A DNA stretch of 64,000 bases, from NCBI GenBank assembly GCA_029582155.1, contig CM055900.1, positions 40,655,236 through 40,719,235 on the forward strand, written 5' to 3'. Below, in pieces: positions 14,001 through 24,700 of the stretch. Source of the stretch: Panopea generosa. Lineage: Eukaryota > Mollusca > Bivalvia > Adapedonta > Hiatellidae. The translations under genes were made by a program, and so were the position numbers. The notes beneath the pieces were generated by a model. That model worked only from the letters and a program-made list of their open reading frames with translations, did not search any database and was not told the origin of the DNA. The first letter of the stretch is position 1. Every line of letters starts with the position of its first letter.

Positions 14001-16965
14001 TACGTGCAAGAAAAAACTAATTTGTTCAGGACTTCACATTTGATACAATACTGAAAATGCAAATCAAGAGTTGCAGGCAGCAACAATTTTACAACTGTAA
14101 TTTAATATAGAATAGTTCAATCAAGATAAAGCATTTGAATTACTTTCATTTAGACAATTCTCCATGTTTCAATCAATTATTGTAAACTTAATGCTCAAGT
14201 GAAAATCACCCAATTAAATTTTTAATTATAACATTAAACTCAATTATTTTGATTTTGATGTGTTTTCACCCTTCTTATCTGTGGCACTGCATAGTATATG
14301 AATTTCATAACTATTTCTGTCTCTTTCACATAAGAAATTGTAAACCTACAAACATAAGTAAGATGTGGTTGGCGAAAAGGAAATCTAGAGGACAACATAG
14401 AGGTCAGTATAAACTTTTTATAGAAATTCTCAATGAGTTTAACCTCATACAAGTAGTCAAAGAACCTACTCGCTTCGACAACGTCCTCGATATTTTCTTC
14501 ACAACAAATGAAACACTGGTTGAGAAAGTCTCCATTTTACCTGCTCTTTATATAGTGACCATGACATTGTAAATGTTGAGGCTAACCTTAAACCAAGACT
14601 GATGAAGATCAAACCCCATCAGGTATACATATACAGAAAGGCAAACTGGGAGCTCTTTAGAAATAAGATCAGAACCTTTAGGGATACATTCTTACTAAGT
14701 TGTCATGGTAAGTCAAGTACAAAACCTCTGGAATGAGTTTACAGAACACTTAGACAAATTCCAATCTGAATGTGTGCCATCCAAGTTATTAATAGGTAAG
14801 AGGTTGCTACCCTGGATCACACAGGACATAAGGTGGGCAACAAGAAAACTTAACAGGCTCTATGACCGTTTCAAACGTACCAAATACCCCAAAACCAGAA
14901 GACAACACATAAGATGGAGGCACGTTGTCAGAAGCCAAATACAACTGGCACATAGTAAGTATTTGGACAACTTACTAGGCATGAATACCACTGAAGATCC
15001 TGAAAATAAAAAGGTTATCACTAAGCGTCTTTTTACCTACCTTCAGAGTGCTAGGAAGGACAGTGAGGGCATCGCACCACTACAATCTGAAGGCAAGCTT
15101 CACTCAGATACCATTAACAAAGCAAACATATTCTATGGACAGTTTCAGTCAGTGTTTTCAGCTAGAAACCCAATAAATAGTGATGGCATAGCAACAAAAC
15201 CAGGTAACAATATCACCATGCATGACATAGACATATCCACCAACTGGGTCCTGAAGCTATTAGGTAATCTCGACCCCTACAAAGCTGCTGGCCCAGACAG
15301 GATGAAACCTTTGGTGCTGAAGGAATAAGATTGGAGATTGCACCAATCTTAATATAATTTTTCAGCTTTCATTTGAACAGGGCCAAGTACCAAAAGAATG
15401 GACGACAGCAATCATGACTCCACTATTTAAGAAGGGAGGCAGGTCAGTTGCAGCTAATTATGCCTCGATTTCTCTCACCTTCATTTTTTGTAAGGTGCTT
15501 GAGCATATATACCTTCAAACCTAGTCAAGCATCTGAACAGAAACATCATACTAAGAGTTTTAGAGAGAAAAGATCTTGTGAGACACAGCTTGCTATGCTA
15601 GAAGAGGATTTGGCAAAATGTTGCAGCGAAGGTAAGCAAATGGACCTCATCCTCTTAGACTTCAGCAAGGCATTTGACAAGGCTAACCATGAGAAACTGC
15701 TCCACAAACTCAAGTCCCATAGAGTCCAAGGCAACTCTCTTCACTGGATAAGAGCATTTCTCTGAGACCGGACACAGACTGTAGTTAAATTTGTAGCATT
15801 ACTGCACACACAAAAACACATAATGTAGAATTACTAGGCAGTCCAAACTAAGCGGCATAACTCTAACCATGACTGCGTTCAGTTAAGTTAAACGTATGAT
15901 AATGTATTTTCCTTGACACAGCTCAACCTCAAATTAGCACACAGTACGAAACAATTTTAGGGAACCAGGCATTAAACATGTTTGCTGTTTAAAGGTGCTG
16001 AACACCTTGTTCTAATGACGCAATATATTAAGCACCGTAACACTTCCAGGTACGATCGGCTTCAGTTATTTCCCTTCTATATTTTACGACATTAGAAGAC
16101 AAATTTATGATTTATTGATATTAACGACAAACAACACCTTTCGACATGTCTCTATACAATTTTGGCTTCACCGGGGCAAAAGATCGGGATGATAACAATG
16201 ACAAAAATACAAAAGACAGAACTGAAACAAAGAAAACTTATGAGAAAGCTCTGATTGTGATCAACTTATAGTACTATGTCCGGAGTAATAGTTACGATAT
16301 TGGTCTGGGTTAGTGGAAGTTTGGTCAGGTCTAGTAGTTTTATTGAGATACTAGCACGGTGGTCTAGTGGGAAAAAAAAGTTAATGTCGAACCCCATAAT
16401 GTAAGACATGACGTGCAGCTGCCGGATTATGCAAGCGAAGGCGTGTGATAAATTATAAAGATAGATAGAAAGAGCAATCTTGGACAAAACACTGAACACA
16501 GTGCTTGTACACAATTATTAATAATGCATCACAAGCAAGATAGTTTATGCTGTTTAAATAGTGAGATACATAAATAAAGTATTAAAGTGCCTATAGATGT
16601 AATTAGACAACAGTGCACTGGACAACACCCTCAAACTAATGTCACCTGTCCAGTGTTCAGTCAAGTGTGCAAGCATAAACACAGCGGATCATTTTCTAGT
16701 TATAACACATTAATTACACCATTGTGAATTTGTCAGGGTTTGCAGATAATCAATTTGTAAATAACAAACTCGTTTAGCTAATGAATGATTTTACTCAGAT
16801 TGACAACAAAAGATGAGTCATCTAAGCAAAATTTTGGCTGAAATTCCCATAAACCACACCTGCCCCCTCGCGCACCTGAACAATTTGGACGAGGTTTCTT
16901 ACCTTGCTTTTGATCTCAACTATTCCAGATTCACTCCGGAGTGAAGATTTTGAACTTTTAGACAT
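5881..16965 (-). CDS. par-6: par-6, PAR6 polarity scaffold (3 coding exons, complete)
   Basis: Coding exons are 16965-16903, 11193-10971 and 6734-5881, all with GT/AG junctions and matching phases (0, then 1), giving 379 aa; vertebrate PARD6 proteins have about 350-375. Residues 22-95 form a PB1 domain with an acidic OPCA-like stretch ([16 protein letters not shown]), which in this family binds the PB1 of atypical PKC. Residues about 138-161 are the semi-CRIB ([16 protein letters not shown]) that binds Cdc42-GTP. Residues about 155-252 are the PDZ domain with the carboxylate-binding loop PLGF (169-172). A low-complexity Ser/Lys/Asp/Glu tail follows, and the protein ends in VVTL, a class I PDZ ligand. 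The start fits because exon 1 ends in IVEIKSK, as in other PAR6 proteins. The role (Par complex scaffold at the apical cortex) is known from the family. The gene is divergent from acd. Confidence 0.96.
7986..8015. repeat. (TA)n microsatellite
   Basis: About 15 TA units in par-6 intron 2. Confidence 0.95.
10541..10826 (-). mobile_element. tRNA-headed SINE, copy 2
   Basis: Same structure as copy 1: right-end head GCCAGGCCCGATTAGCTCAG, B-box-like GAGTTTGAATCCC, left-end TCAATCAATCAATCA tail. Target duplication AGATGCAGACAA (10528-10539) and AGGTGCAGACAA (10827-10838), one mismatch. Confidence 0.88.
10971..11193 (-). CDS. par-6: par-6 coding exon 2 (PB1 domain)
   Basis: The acceptor (TTTACAG) lies just right of 11193 and the donor (GTAATAAC) just left of 10971. 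The 223-nt exon encodes essentially the whole PB1 domain, from FDAEFRRF to VMRILVQKK. It contains the acidic OPCA-type cluster that pairs with a basic patch on aPKC. Confidence 0.95.
11261..11285. repeat. poly(C) run of 25
   Basis: Uninterrupted C run 67 bp upstream (in par-6 sense) of the PB1 exon acceptor, G-rich on the transcribed par-6 RNA. Confidence 0.95.
12868..13080 (-). mobile_element. short TIR element (AGCTCGCCGG family), copy 1
   Basis: Ends in CCGGCGAGCT at the right and GGCTCACCCC at the left. The interior matches the element at 36056-36313 in the opposite orientation, including GTCTGTAGACACCCAGGTTA. Non-coding, probably a MITE. Confidence 0.7.
13565..13624 (+). repeat. 29-bp tandem duplication
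   Basis: TTTTCCTTTCACGCAATTAT followed by TGGTAA occurs twice back to back with no difference. Confidence 0.9.
14350..15800 (+). mobile_element. LINE fragment: endonuclease end and N-terminal reverse transcriptase
   Basis: In shifting frames it encodes an endonuclease C-terminal piece ([20 protein letters not shown]), the connecting region ([30 protein letters not shown]) and the start of reverse transcriptase ([20 protein letters not shown], then [19 protein letters not shown]). It ends before the YADD catalytic motif. Multiple frameshifts and stops make it dead. By motif style it belongs near the CR1/L2/Jockey-type non-LTR elements; the clade is not resolved. It lies antisense inside par-6 intron 1. 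Confidence 0.85.
16903..16965 (-). CDS. par-6: par-6 coding exon 1
   Basis: The exon has 21 codons from ATG (16965-16963) to a GTAAGA donor read leftwards from 16902. It encodes a short Ser/Lys-rich N terminus ending IVEIKSK, the segment that directly precedes the PB1 domain in animal PAR6. It ends in phase 0, matching exon 2, which starts FDAEFRRF. Confidence 0.93.
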
Positions 16966-17076
16966 TTTCACTCCTTAAGCCCCCAATCAGGGCGAAATAT
17001 AACGGGGTTTTCCCTAATTTTATCTGTCTTCTAAGATTCGACAAATGCAAAACAATTTCAAAAGCACGAAAAGTGA

Positions 17077-17084
17077 TGACGTCA
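17077..17084. promoter_or_regulatory. CRE palindrome TGACGTCA
   Basis: A full 8-bp consensus cAMP-response element (CREB/ATF site), 112 bp from the par-6 ATG and about 255 bp from the acd ATG. Its symmetry allows it to serve both directions. Binding is inferred from the motif only. Confidence 0.6.
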
Positions 17085-17276
17085 TGGAAACTTGTGTTGT
17101 TAAAAGTCTCTAACCGTATAGATTTTCATAATATATCTTGACTGATATCATATTTGATTTATAGGATATAAATTTGTTATCGTAATTTAATTATTGTATA
17201 CATCTCTAATATTTTCAAGAAAATGTTAACAATTGCGAATATCTAAATAAAAACATATTTAGCGGATATTTTCAAT

Positions 17277-17333
17277 ATGGTGGCGCGACTTCGAAAAACC
17301 AAAACAAACGCAGTTTTAATGAATAACATTTGA
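17277..17333 (+). other. 18-codon upstream ORF before acd
   Basis: ATG at 17277 opens an 18-codon frame ending with TGA at 17331-17333, five bases before the proposed acd start at 17339. If transcription begins upstream of 17277, ribosomes would meet it first and acd would depend on leaky scanning or reinitiation. The peptide (MVARLRKTKTNAVLMNNI) has no recognised domain. Confidence 0.4.
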
Positions 17334-17338
17334 AGAAA

Positions 17339-17458
17339 ATGTTTGGCTTTGTTAACAAGCTTTCAAATAGACATTTAAAGCCATGGATTAAGAATTATAT
17401 TCTTAATGAGTCGTCGTCATCGAAACGATGTAGATCCAAAACGATAAAACTTATATCA
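17339..17458 (+). CDS. acd: acd coding exon 1 (start of OB fold)
   Basis: The exon has 40 codons from ATG to a near-perfect donor (TCA|GTAAGT) in phase 0. Residues NRHLKPWIKNYIL match the opening strand of the TPP1 OB fold. The next in-phase exon is 14.9 kb away at 32336 and continues the fold. Between them sit a MULE-type transposon, a LINE with a SINE in it, and a MITE. Joining these two exons is inference from phase and homology. Confidence 0.75.
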
Positions 17459-20400
17459 GTAAGTGTTGTCTGCTGAATGTTTTGAAAATCTATGTCAGTT
17501 TTCAGGTTCAGCGTTTCTGAGTTTTGACGTTCGTAATTGATTGTTTTACCAAATAAAACGAGCTGTAAATGATGACCAAATTTACACTTATTGTATGGCG
17601 TTATTATGCTGTTTAATTAAGTGTTGGCGATAATTGCACTGCGGTACATAGAAACACCGGAAAACACCGAAAAACACAGGAAAACACCGGAAAACACTTT
17701 CAATATATCAAATTTAACATTGATGTGCTTGTTTAATACCAGTTTCTTTATATATTACTCTATTTACGACAATTGGATATGTGTTTTTCGGTTTCCAAAG
17801 TGAATATTAACACCGGAAAACACCTAAAACACCGAAAAACACAGGAAAACACCCAAAAAACACCGAAAAACACTATCATTATATCAAATTTATCATAAAG
17901 TAACTTGTTTAATACCAGTTACTTTATATATTACTCTATTTATGACAATTTAATATGTGTTTTTCGGTTTCTCAAGTCATACGGTTAGAAACAACGGAAA
18001 ACACCCGGTGACCGTGAAATCTGGAAAGGTGTGACAATTACCAATACTTGCAATATTCTTACAGTTTAATTAAATTTGAACATTTAATTATATTAAATGT
18101 AAGAAAAAGCATTAGACAGAATAATGTATGTTTAAGTTTTTATTTATCCTCGCACTTTGAACAGGTCATTTTGGCGAGCAGGATAATTATTAAAAGATGA
18201 TTATCACAAGTGTATATGATTGATTGATGAATGATTATGATATCTATTTGACAATGATTTCTCAAACTTTGAAGATTATATTGAGAACTCGAGAAGATTA
18301 TGGTTATAAAATTCAATTATCTGCACACACTATTTGGAGGTTGTAAATAATTATCATAATATCTGGCTGCAATGTTTTCAATTTCTAAATATAAGGTCTT
18401 GTTGGTATGATGGTTATTTTAAATATATTGAATGTATGTATAATATATGTATGTAATGAGAAACATGAGATGTTTATGTTATAAATAAAGAAATCTAGAA
18501 TCTATATTTGTGTTAGTTCATCAGCTTAAGTCAATTGATTAATTAATGCAAATATGGATCACAAAACGAAGCCTAATTAGTTAATTATTAAGTTGGGCTT
18601 TGTTGACACAAATGTAGAACAAACCTTGATCACTCGTATGTCAAATAAGCCCAAGTAATTGCTAAATTAATTAATTGAGATTGGTCGAAAAAACTGTAAC
18701 ATGGTTCACTCGTATGTCAACCAAGCAAAAAACTGTATATAAAACCCCCCTAATGTGTCTTTATGAACACAATCAAATTGATTTCAATAATATAATAATG
18801 TCTTCTTCCTTGAAAATAGCGTTGTATGGAGATAGCTATATATCACGTCTTGCATTTTATTGCAATTTTGATTTGAAGGTAAGAATTAATGTTTAAACGA
18901 TTAGTAAACGCATTATTTTTATGATTGACTACATATTTATTTAGCTTTAAAATACCACTCTTCTATCTAAAAATAACTTACATACAAATATTATGTTTGC
19001 TTGTCCGTGTTTATTTTATACAGTAATGGAAATAAATATTTTATAAACTATATAATTGTATAGGTTTGAATCTGTCTGTTAATATACACTTTCTGCTGTT
19101 TTACTAATGATTGTTTCCCAATTATTTATAGGTACCCAGCAACATACAGTTTTTTGGTAAAGGCGGTATGATGACAACAAAACAAGACCCTGGGAATTTC
19201 GAAAGACTCACCATCTTTAAGCCGGACGTAGTTTTCGTAAATATTGGCGGGAACGATATTTCAAGCACCTCACAACCTGCAGATATCGCCAACAACATTT
19301 GTAAATTAGTGTCTTCCCTTAAAAATAACGGTGCAGAAACTATATATGTGGCGGAATTGTGTGAAAGGGGTATATTTAAGAAAGATCCTGAATTAAGTAA
19401 AAAATGTTTTAATGCCCAGAGAAACAAGATAAACATTTTGTTAAGTCGCAACAGCGATTTAAGGTTAGTGAAACTGAACATGCGCTTTCCAAAAGATTAT
19501 GCAGACGACAAGGTGCATTTCAGGGATCCAGCAGGACTTTCAAAGTTTTATTATTCAGTTAAGAGAGTTCTATTACAACATAAGACCACGTGAGCATGTA
19601 TTGATTTAATGTAATAAAAATGTTAGAAATGTAAAATAAATACACTGAAAGTATTATTCTGAATAAATGTAAAAATTGCATGTACGTGTTCATTTGTTTC
19701 TATGAAGTAATTATTGGATCAAACGATTTATTACAGGTCTTCCTTATTCAAACTTGCGAAAAATATCGACCTGGTTGTCAAACACGATTTACCACCAGGG
19801 TATAATACAATTATCGAGGTACAGTTGTGAACAACTGCCCATTGTTTTAATAATCTTGTCACTATGTACAAACATTAATTATCGCAAGGGTTATCAATAA
19901 CTTCGGTTGTGAATAACTGTGCATTGTTTTAATAAACATCTGTACTCGTCACTATGTCCAAACAATAATTATCACTGATGTTAAAGACGCCGATTCGGTT
20001 ACTTTAAAGGGGTCTAAAAAAACAATGTGCCCTAATGTGAATTATAATTGTTTGTAATTGTAATTATTGAGATTCCAAATAATTCGAAAATGTATATAAA
20101 CTAAGCCTTGAATCGGACATGGTGTCACTTTTTCATATTTCACGATGGATACATGTCCGTGTGTAATTTGCACCAAAGAGTGTCAAAATGATACCATACA
20201 ATGCTCTAACTGTCTTAGTTGGGTGCATGTAAAATGCGCAAAAATGGTTGATAGTGACTTAAAATCATGGTCAATTAAATCTTTGAAATATTTGTGTAAG
20301 TGCTGTGCATTCAGTGGAATAGATTACAATTCAAGAGCTGCCCTGGCAAGGTAAGACAAATTATTCATTATTCAACGTGTATAATGTTAATATTTTTTAT

Positions 20401-21711
20401 ATCATTAATACAACCATTAATGTTTTATACCAATCAATATTTTTTTTTTTTTTGCAAATTATTATCATTTTTTAATTTGACGATTATTATAATTATGTGT
20501 ATTAATATTTTTATTATTATATACTAAACGATACGATATTTGGTCATTTTTTTTTTCGACGTGTATATACGATTATTATTTATAAACAATTTCTTATTAT
20601 TTGATTATTATTAATATTTTTATCAGTATTATTATTGTCAACAATTATAATTAATCAAAGATCATTATAAGTATTATAAATAAAAATCTATATCCACCAA
20701 AAAGATTAATAATTTAAATACAGATTTAATTTAAAAAATGTTAAAGATACAAAGTATATAGGGAAATTTTTTATTCATATATATTTCAATGTTTTCTACT
20801 AATCTAATCTGTATTTTCAACAAACATTTAACAAATACAATTAAACTTTATTCATATTAATTACATACTATAATTAATGTTATAATAATTGGAATAAACA
20901 TATACTTAATCGGGTTAGCTGCCCGCATGTCACGCTAACTGGATTATCACACCTCCCGTGGATAGTCGCATGTCGGTGTATCTTGTACACAGGTATAACG
21001 CGTGCCGCCTCTATGAAGCTACTGTGTCGGTAGCAGGTAACAATAGACATAGACATCATGAATAATGACATTAAAAATTAAGTGGAACTATTTAAAAACT
21101 GTATATATAAATTAATAATACAGTAGTTTACTCTTGTTAATAAATAGTTCTTTAAATCGACAAATTTAGAACATTTCCTCTTTTAAAAGCATTAAAACGA
21201 TATACAGTAATACTGATAATACTTTTCTCATCTTTCAAGCTTAATACTATTTAATACATGTTTAGCGACTTATTTCTTGACCAATTAGTTTTGAAGAAAG
21301 TTTGCCTAAACTTTTCATACTCATTACATTCAAAGAAGAAGTGAAACTCATCTTTGACTACAGAAATATTATGTTTCATATATATAGGACAGAATCTTAG
21401 ATTTAAAATGTTTATAATGCTGAGATTTAGGAGAATCGTTCCCGTCTATTAACAGTGATGATTATGAAGAGTCACCCCTGCGGCTACATGTTAAAATTCA
21501 TATTAAACATTTAAAATGCTGTTTCTTAAATATGTTATTATTAATATTATTATTATGATTATTATTATTATCATTATTATTATTAATATTACATGAATTT
21601 ATTCCACTCACATTATTCGGTCTCGTCCTACCATAGTTTTAAAAAAAACCACTTCACTGCTGTTTCTTAAATATGTTATTATTATAATTATTATTATTAT
21701 TGTTATTGTTG

Positions 21712-21760
<49 letters not shown>

Positions 21761-24700
21761 GATTATTATTATTATCATTATTATTATTATTACTACATGA
21801 ATTTATTCCATTCACATTATTCGGTCTCGTCCTACCATAGTTAAAAAAACCACTTCAGTGCTGTTTCTTAAATATGTTATTATTATAATTATTATTATTA
21901 TTGTTATTGTTGTTTTTATTATTATTATTATTATTATTATGATTATTATTTTGATTATTATTATTATCATTATTATTATTATTACTACATGAATTTATTC
22001 CATTCACATTATTCGGTCTCGTCCTACCATAGTTTTAAAAAAAAACCACTTCACTGCTGTTTCTTAAATATGTTATTATTATAATTATTATTATTATTGT
22101 TATTGTTGTTTTTATCATTATTATTATTATTATTATTATTATGATTATTATTATCATTATTATTATTATCATTATTATTATTATTACTACATGAATTCGG
22201 TCTCGTCCTACCATAGTTAAAAAAACCACTTCACTGCTGTTTCTTAAATATGTTATTATTACTATAATTATTATATTATTATAATATTATTATTATTATT
22301 GTTGTTACTATTATTATTATTATTATGATTATTATTATTATCATTATTATTATTATTACTACATGAATTTATTCCATTCACATTATTCGGTCTCGTCCTA
22401 CCATAGTTAAAAAACCCACTTCACTGCTGTTTCTTAAATTTGTTATTATTATTATCATTATTATCATTATTATTATTATTGTTGTTACTATTATTATTAT
22501 TATTATTATTACATGAATTTATTCACCTCACATTATTCAGTCTCGTCCTACCATAGTTAACAAGAACACTTCACTTTCAGGTTGCAGACAGCCCTCATCG
22601 GCAAGAAACATGCAACGCTCATGACTGTTGCTAAAACAGAGAAGAAATTGTTGGAAGCACATCATGTCGATGTACCTGAGGGTGATATGCCTAGATTTAC
22701 TGAAATAGATCCGGTATCTGTGACAATACTTAAAAGTATCACCCAGCTATGGCCATTAATAACACACCTGTCAAAACTGTAGGTGATGGCAACTGTCTTT
22801 ACAGAGCTGTGTCGAGTGCGCTGAGTGGATCAGAAAGATATCATGAACTATTAAGATTGAAAACTTCGTTGGAGTTAATTTTAAATTGTAATTTGTACAA
22901 TACAAATATCAAACTAAATGATGTTGTTGGTGACAATAGAATCGTCACTGGTGATTACCAGAGTATAGTTCATGACGCGGTATTCATAAATTCATTCTCC
23001 GGGCTCATGCACATGTACGCATTAAGCGCTGCAATTGGAAAACCAATTCGGTCGTATTACCCGCCACAAATTAATCCGGAATATTCTTCGGAACCTCATA
23101 CACGGCGGGTAATCGGTCGCGCAGTTAGCAACCACTTTCCCGAAATATGTGTGATGTGGACATGTGTGACAACACCAGTATCTGTGACTGAGTTCACACC
23201 AAATCATTTTGTACCGCTGGTAGCGAAGAACAGTCTTCAGCCTGCGGTACTGGATATAAGTAATACTGTATATGACGATGTTTCATCAGTTGATACATCA
23301 TCAGTTTCAATGACTGCCATTGACTGTACATCATCAGTCAACTCAGCAATGGCAGTCATTGAAACTGATGATGTACAGTCTAAACAAAACTTTCTGTTTC
23401 AGACACAAATGATATATCATCACTGTCAATGACTGCCGGTTCTGAATTGACAGATGATATACCATTTGTGTCTGCAGCAGAACCAAACAGTGAAACACAA
23501 GGGGTGCTAGATACGGGGTTCTTGGAAACAAGCATAGTTGTAGATTTATTAGCGAATGGAACTGTAGGGTTGGCTAAAATTCCGGGGGGTATTAAGCAAA
23601 ACGTGTATTTCGTAATTGAAAACTCAAACAACCAAAATAAATGGGCACAAAAAAAATCTAGTTCTTTCTCTGATGACTGTGGGGTTTGGGATACTTCAAG
23701 CGGGACCTCTCCAAAAACACTCTATTTTCGGGATATGGGGGGACTTTCGGTAATTTTTTTCAAAGATGGGGAATACTGCACCAAAAAGCGCATCCAACGG
23801 AAAATAGTGTATGTGCCTATGAATCCGCAACCAGAGAAATACCAGGTCGTGGCTATTCATAGGCATTATACAACATTGAAGTTGGATGCTTCATACAAAA
23901 AACGAGTTTCGTGGTTAGGTGATGGGGGTTTGGTAAGTAAATTTGCAGTTGTTGAGTATTTAGGAAAGTTCCCCGGTCTAGCACCACATGGCAATTAAAA
24001 AAAAATCGGACCATCAGACTACCTCCGCACACCTGACTATGTTATGACTGACGTTCAGGACATGGTCACAAAAGACAAACCAAAACAAGTTTATGAAAAA
24101 CTTAAACACAAATATGACGAGGTTACTCGACCCACTGGTCTGCAACAGATAAGAGACAAAAAGAAATACATGACAAGTAAAGAAAAAACATATTCTGGAC
24201 CTAAAAAAAACATTGCAGACCAAATAAACATTTTAGAAAACAGGGTGTCTGACAATGACAAGTTCGTAAGGTCAATTGTTAGGACTAATGGCAAGACACC
24301 CTGTACACGGACGAACAAATTACGGACCTAAAAAAACTCTGCTGCAAAGGTCATACAATATTAGGTGTTGACAAGACGTTCAACTTGTGTGAAACGTAAG
24401 GTCAATGAAAGGACGATGACAGCAAAACGAACAAAAATTGAAAATTAATTTGTATTTTTGTTATCAAATACTTAAACAATGCTTGTGATACACACGCCGA
24501 GAATCCTCTTGTTGGGAGCTCCAGCTACTGGGGTGGTAGTGCATGACAGGTACCCTGTTTAAGTTGTGTTCTTGAAACAAATGTACAAATTAATTATTCA
24601 AGTGCGGGGGTGTCTGGTCAGGTTTTTGTAAATAAAACTGTTCTATGTATAAATATGTATATTTGTCTTTATTTATAAACATTATGCTTGTGATACACAC

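Larger units (their letters stand above)
11194..16902 (-). other. par-6 intron 1
   Basis: A 5.7-kb intron between the N-terminal exon and the PB1 exon. It contains a poly(C) run, a TIR element (12868-13080), a 29-bp duplication (about 13565-13624) and a LINE fragment (14350-15800). 11286-12867 and 15800-16900 show nothing I can name. Confidence 0.75.
16966..17338. promoter_or_regulatory. shared divergent promoter of par-6 and acd
   Basis: The start codons of par-6 (16965, minus) and acd (17339, plus) are 374 bp apart, so both 5' UTRs and core promoters must lie here unless there are upstream non-coding exons. The interval holds a perfect palindromic CRE at 17077-17084 and a YY1-like ATATGGTGGC at 17275-17284. 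I see no convincing TATA box placed for either gene. Transcription start sites cannot be read from the sequence. Confidence 0.7.

Noticed and set aside
17651-18010. CACCGGAAAA repeats considered as a CRISPR-like array
   Set aside because: Units are too short, spacers are not unique, the context is eukaryotic, and the block is mirrored at 26005-26100 as a transposon terminus.
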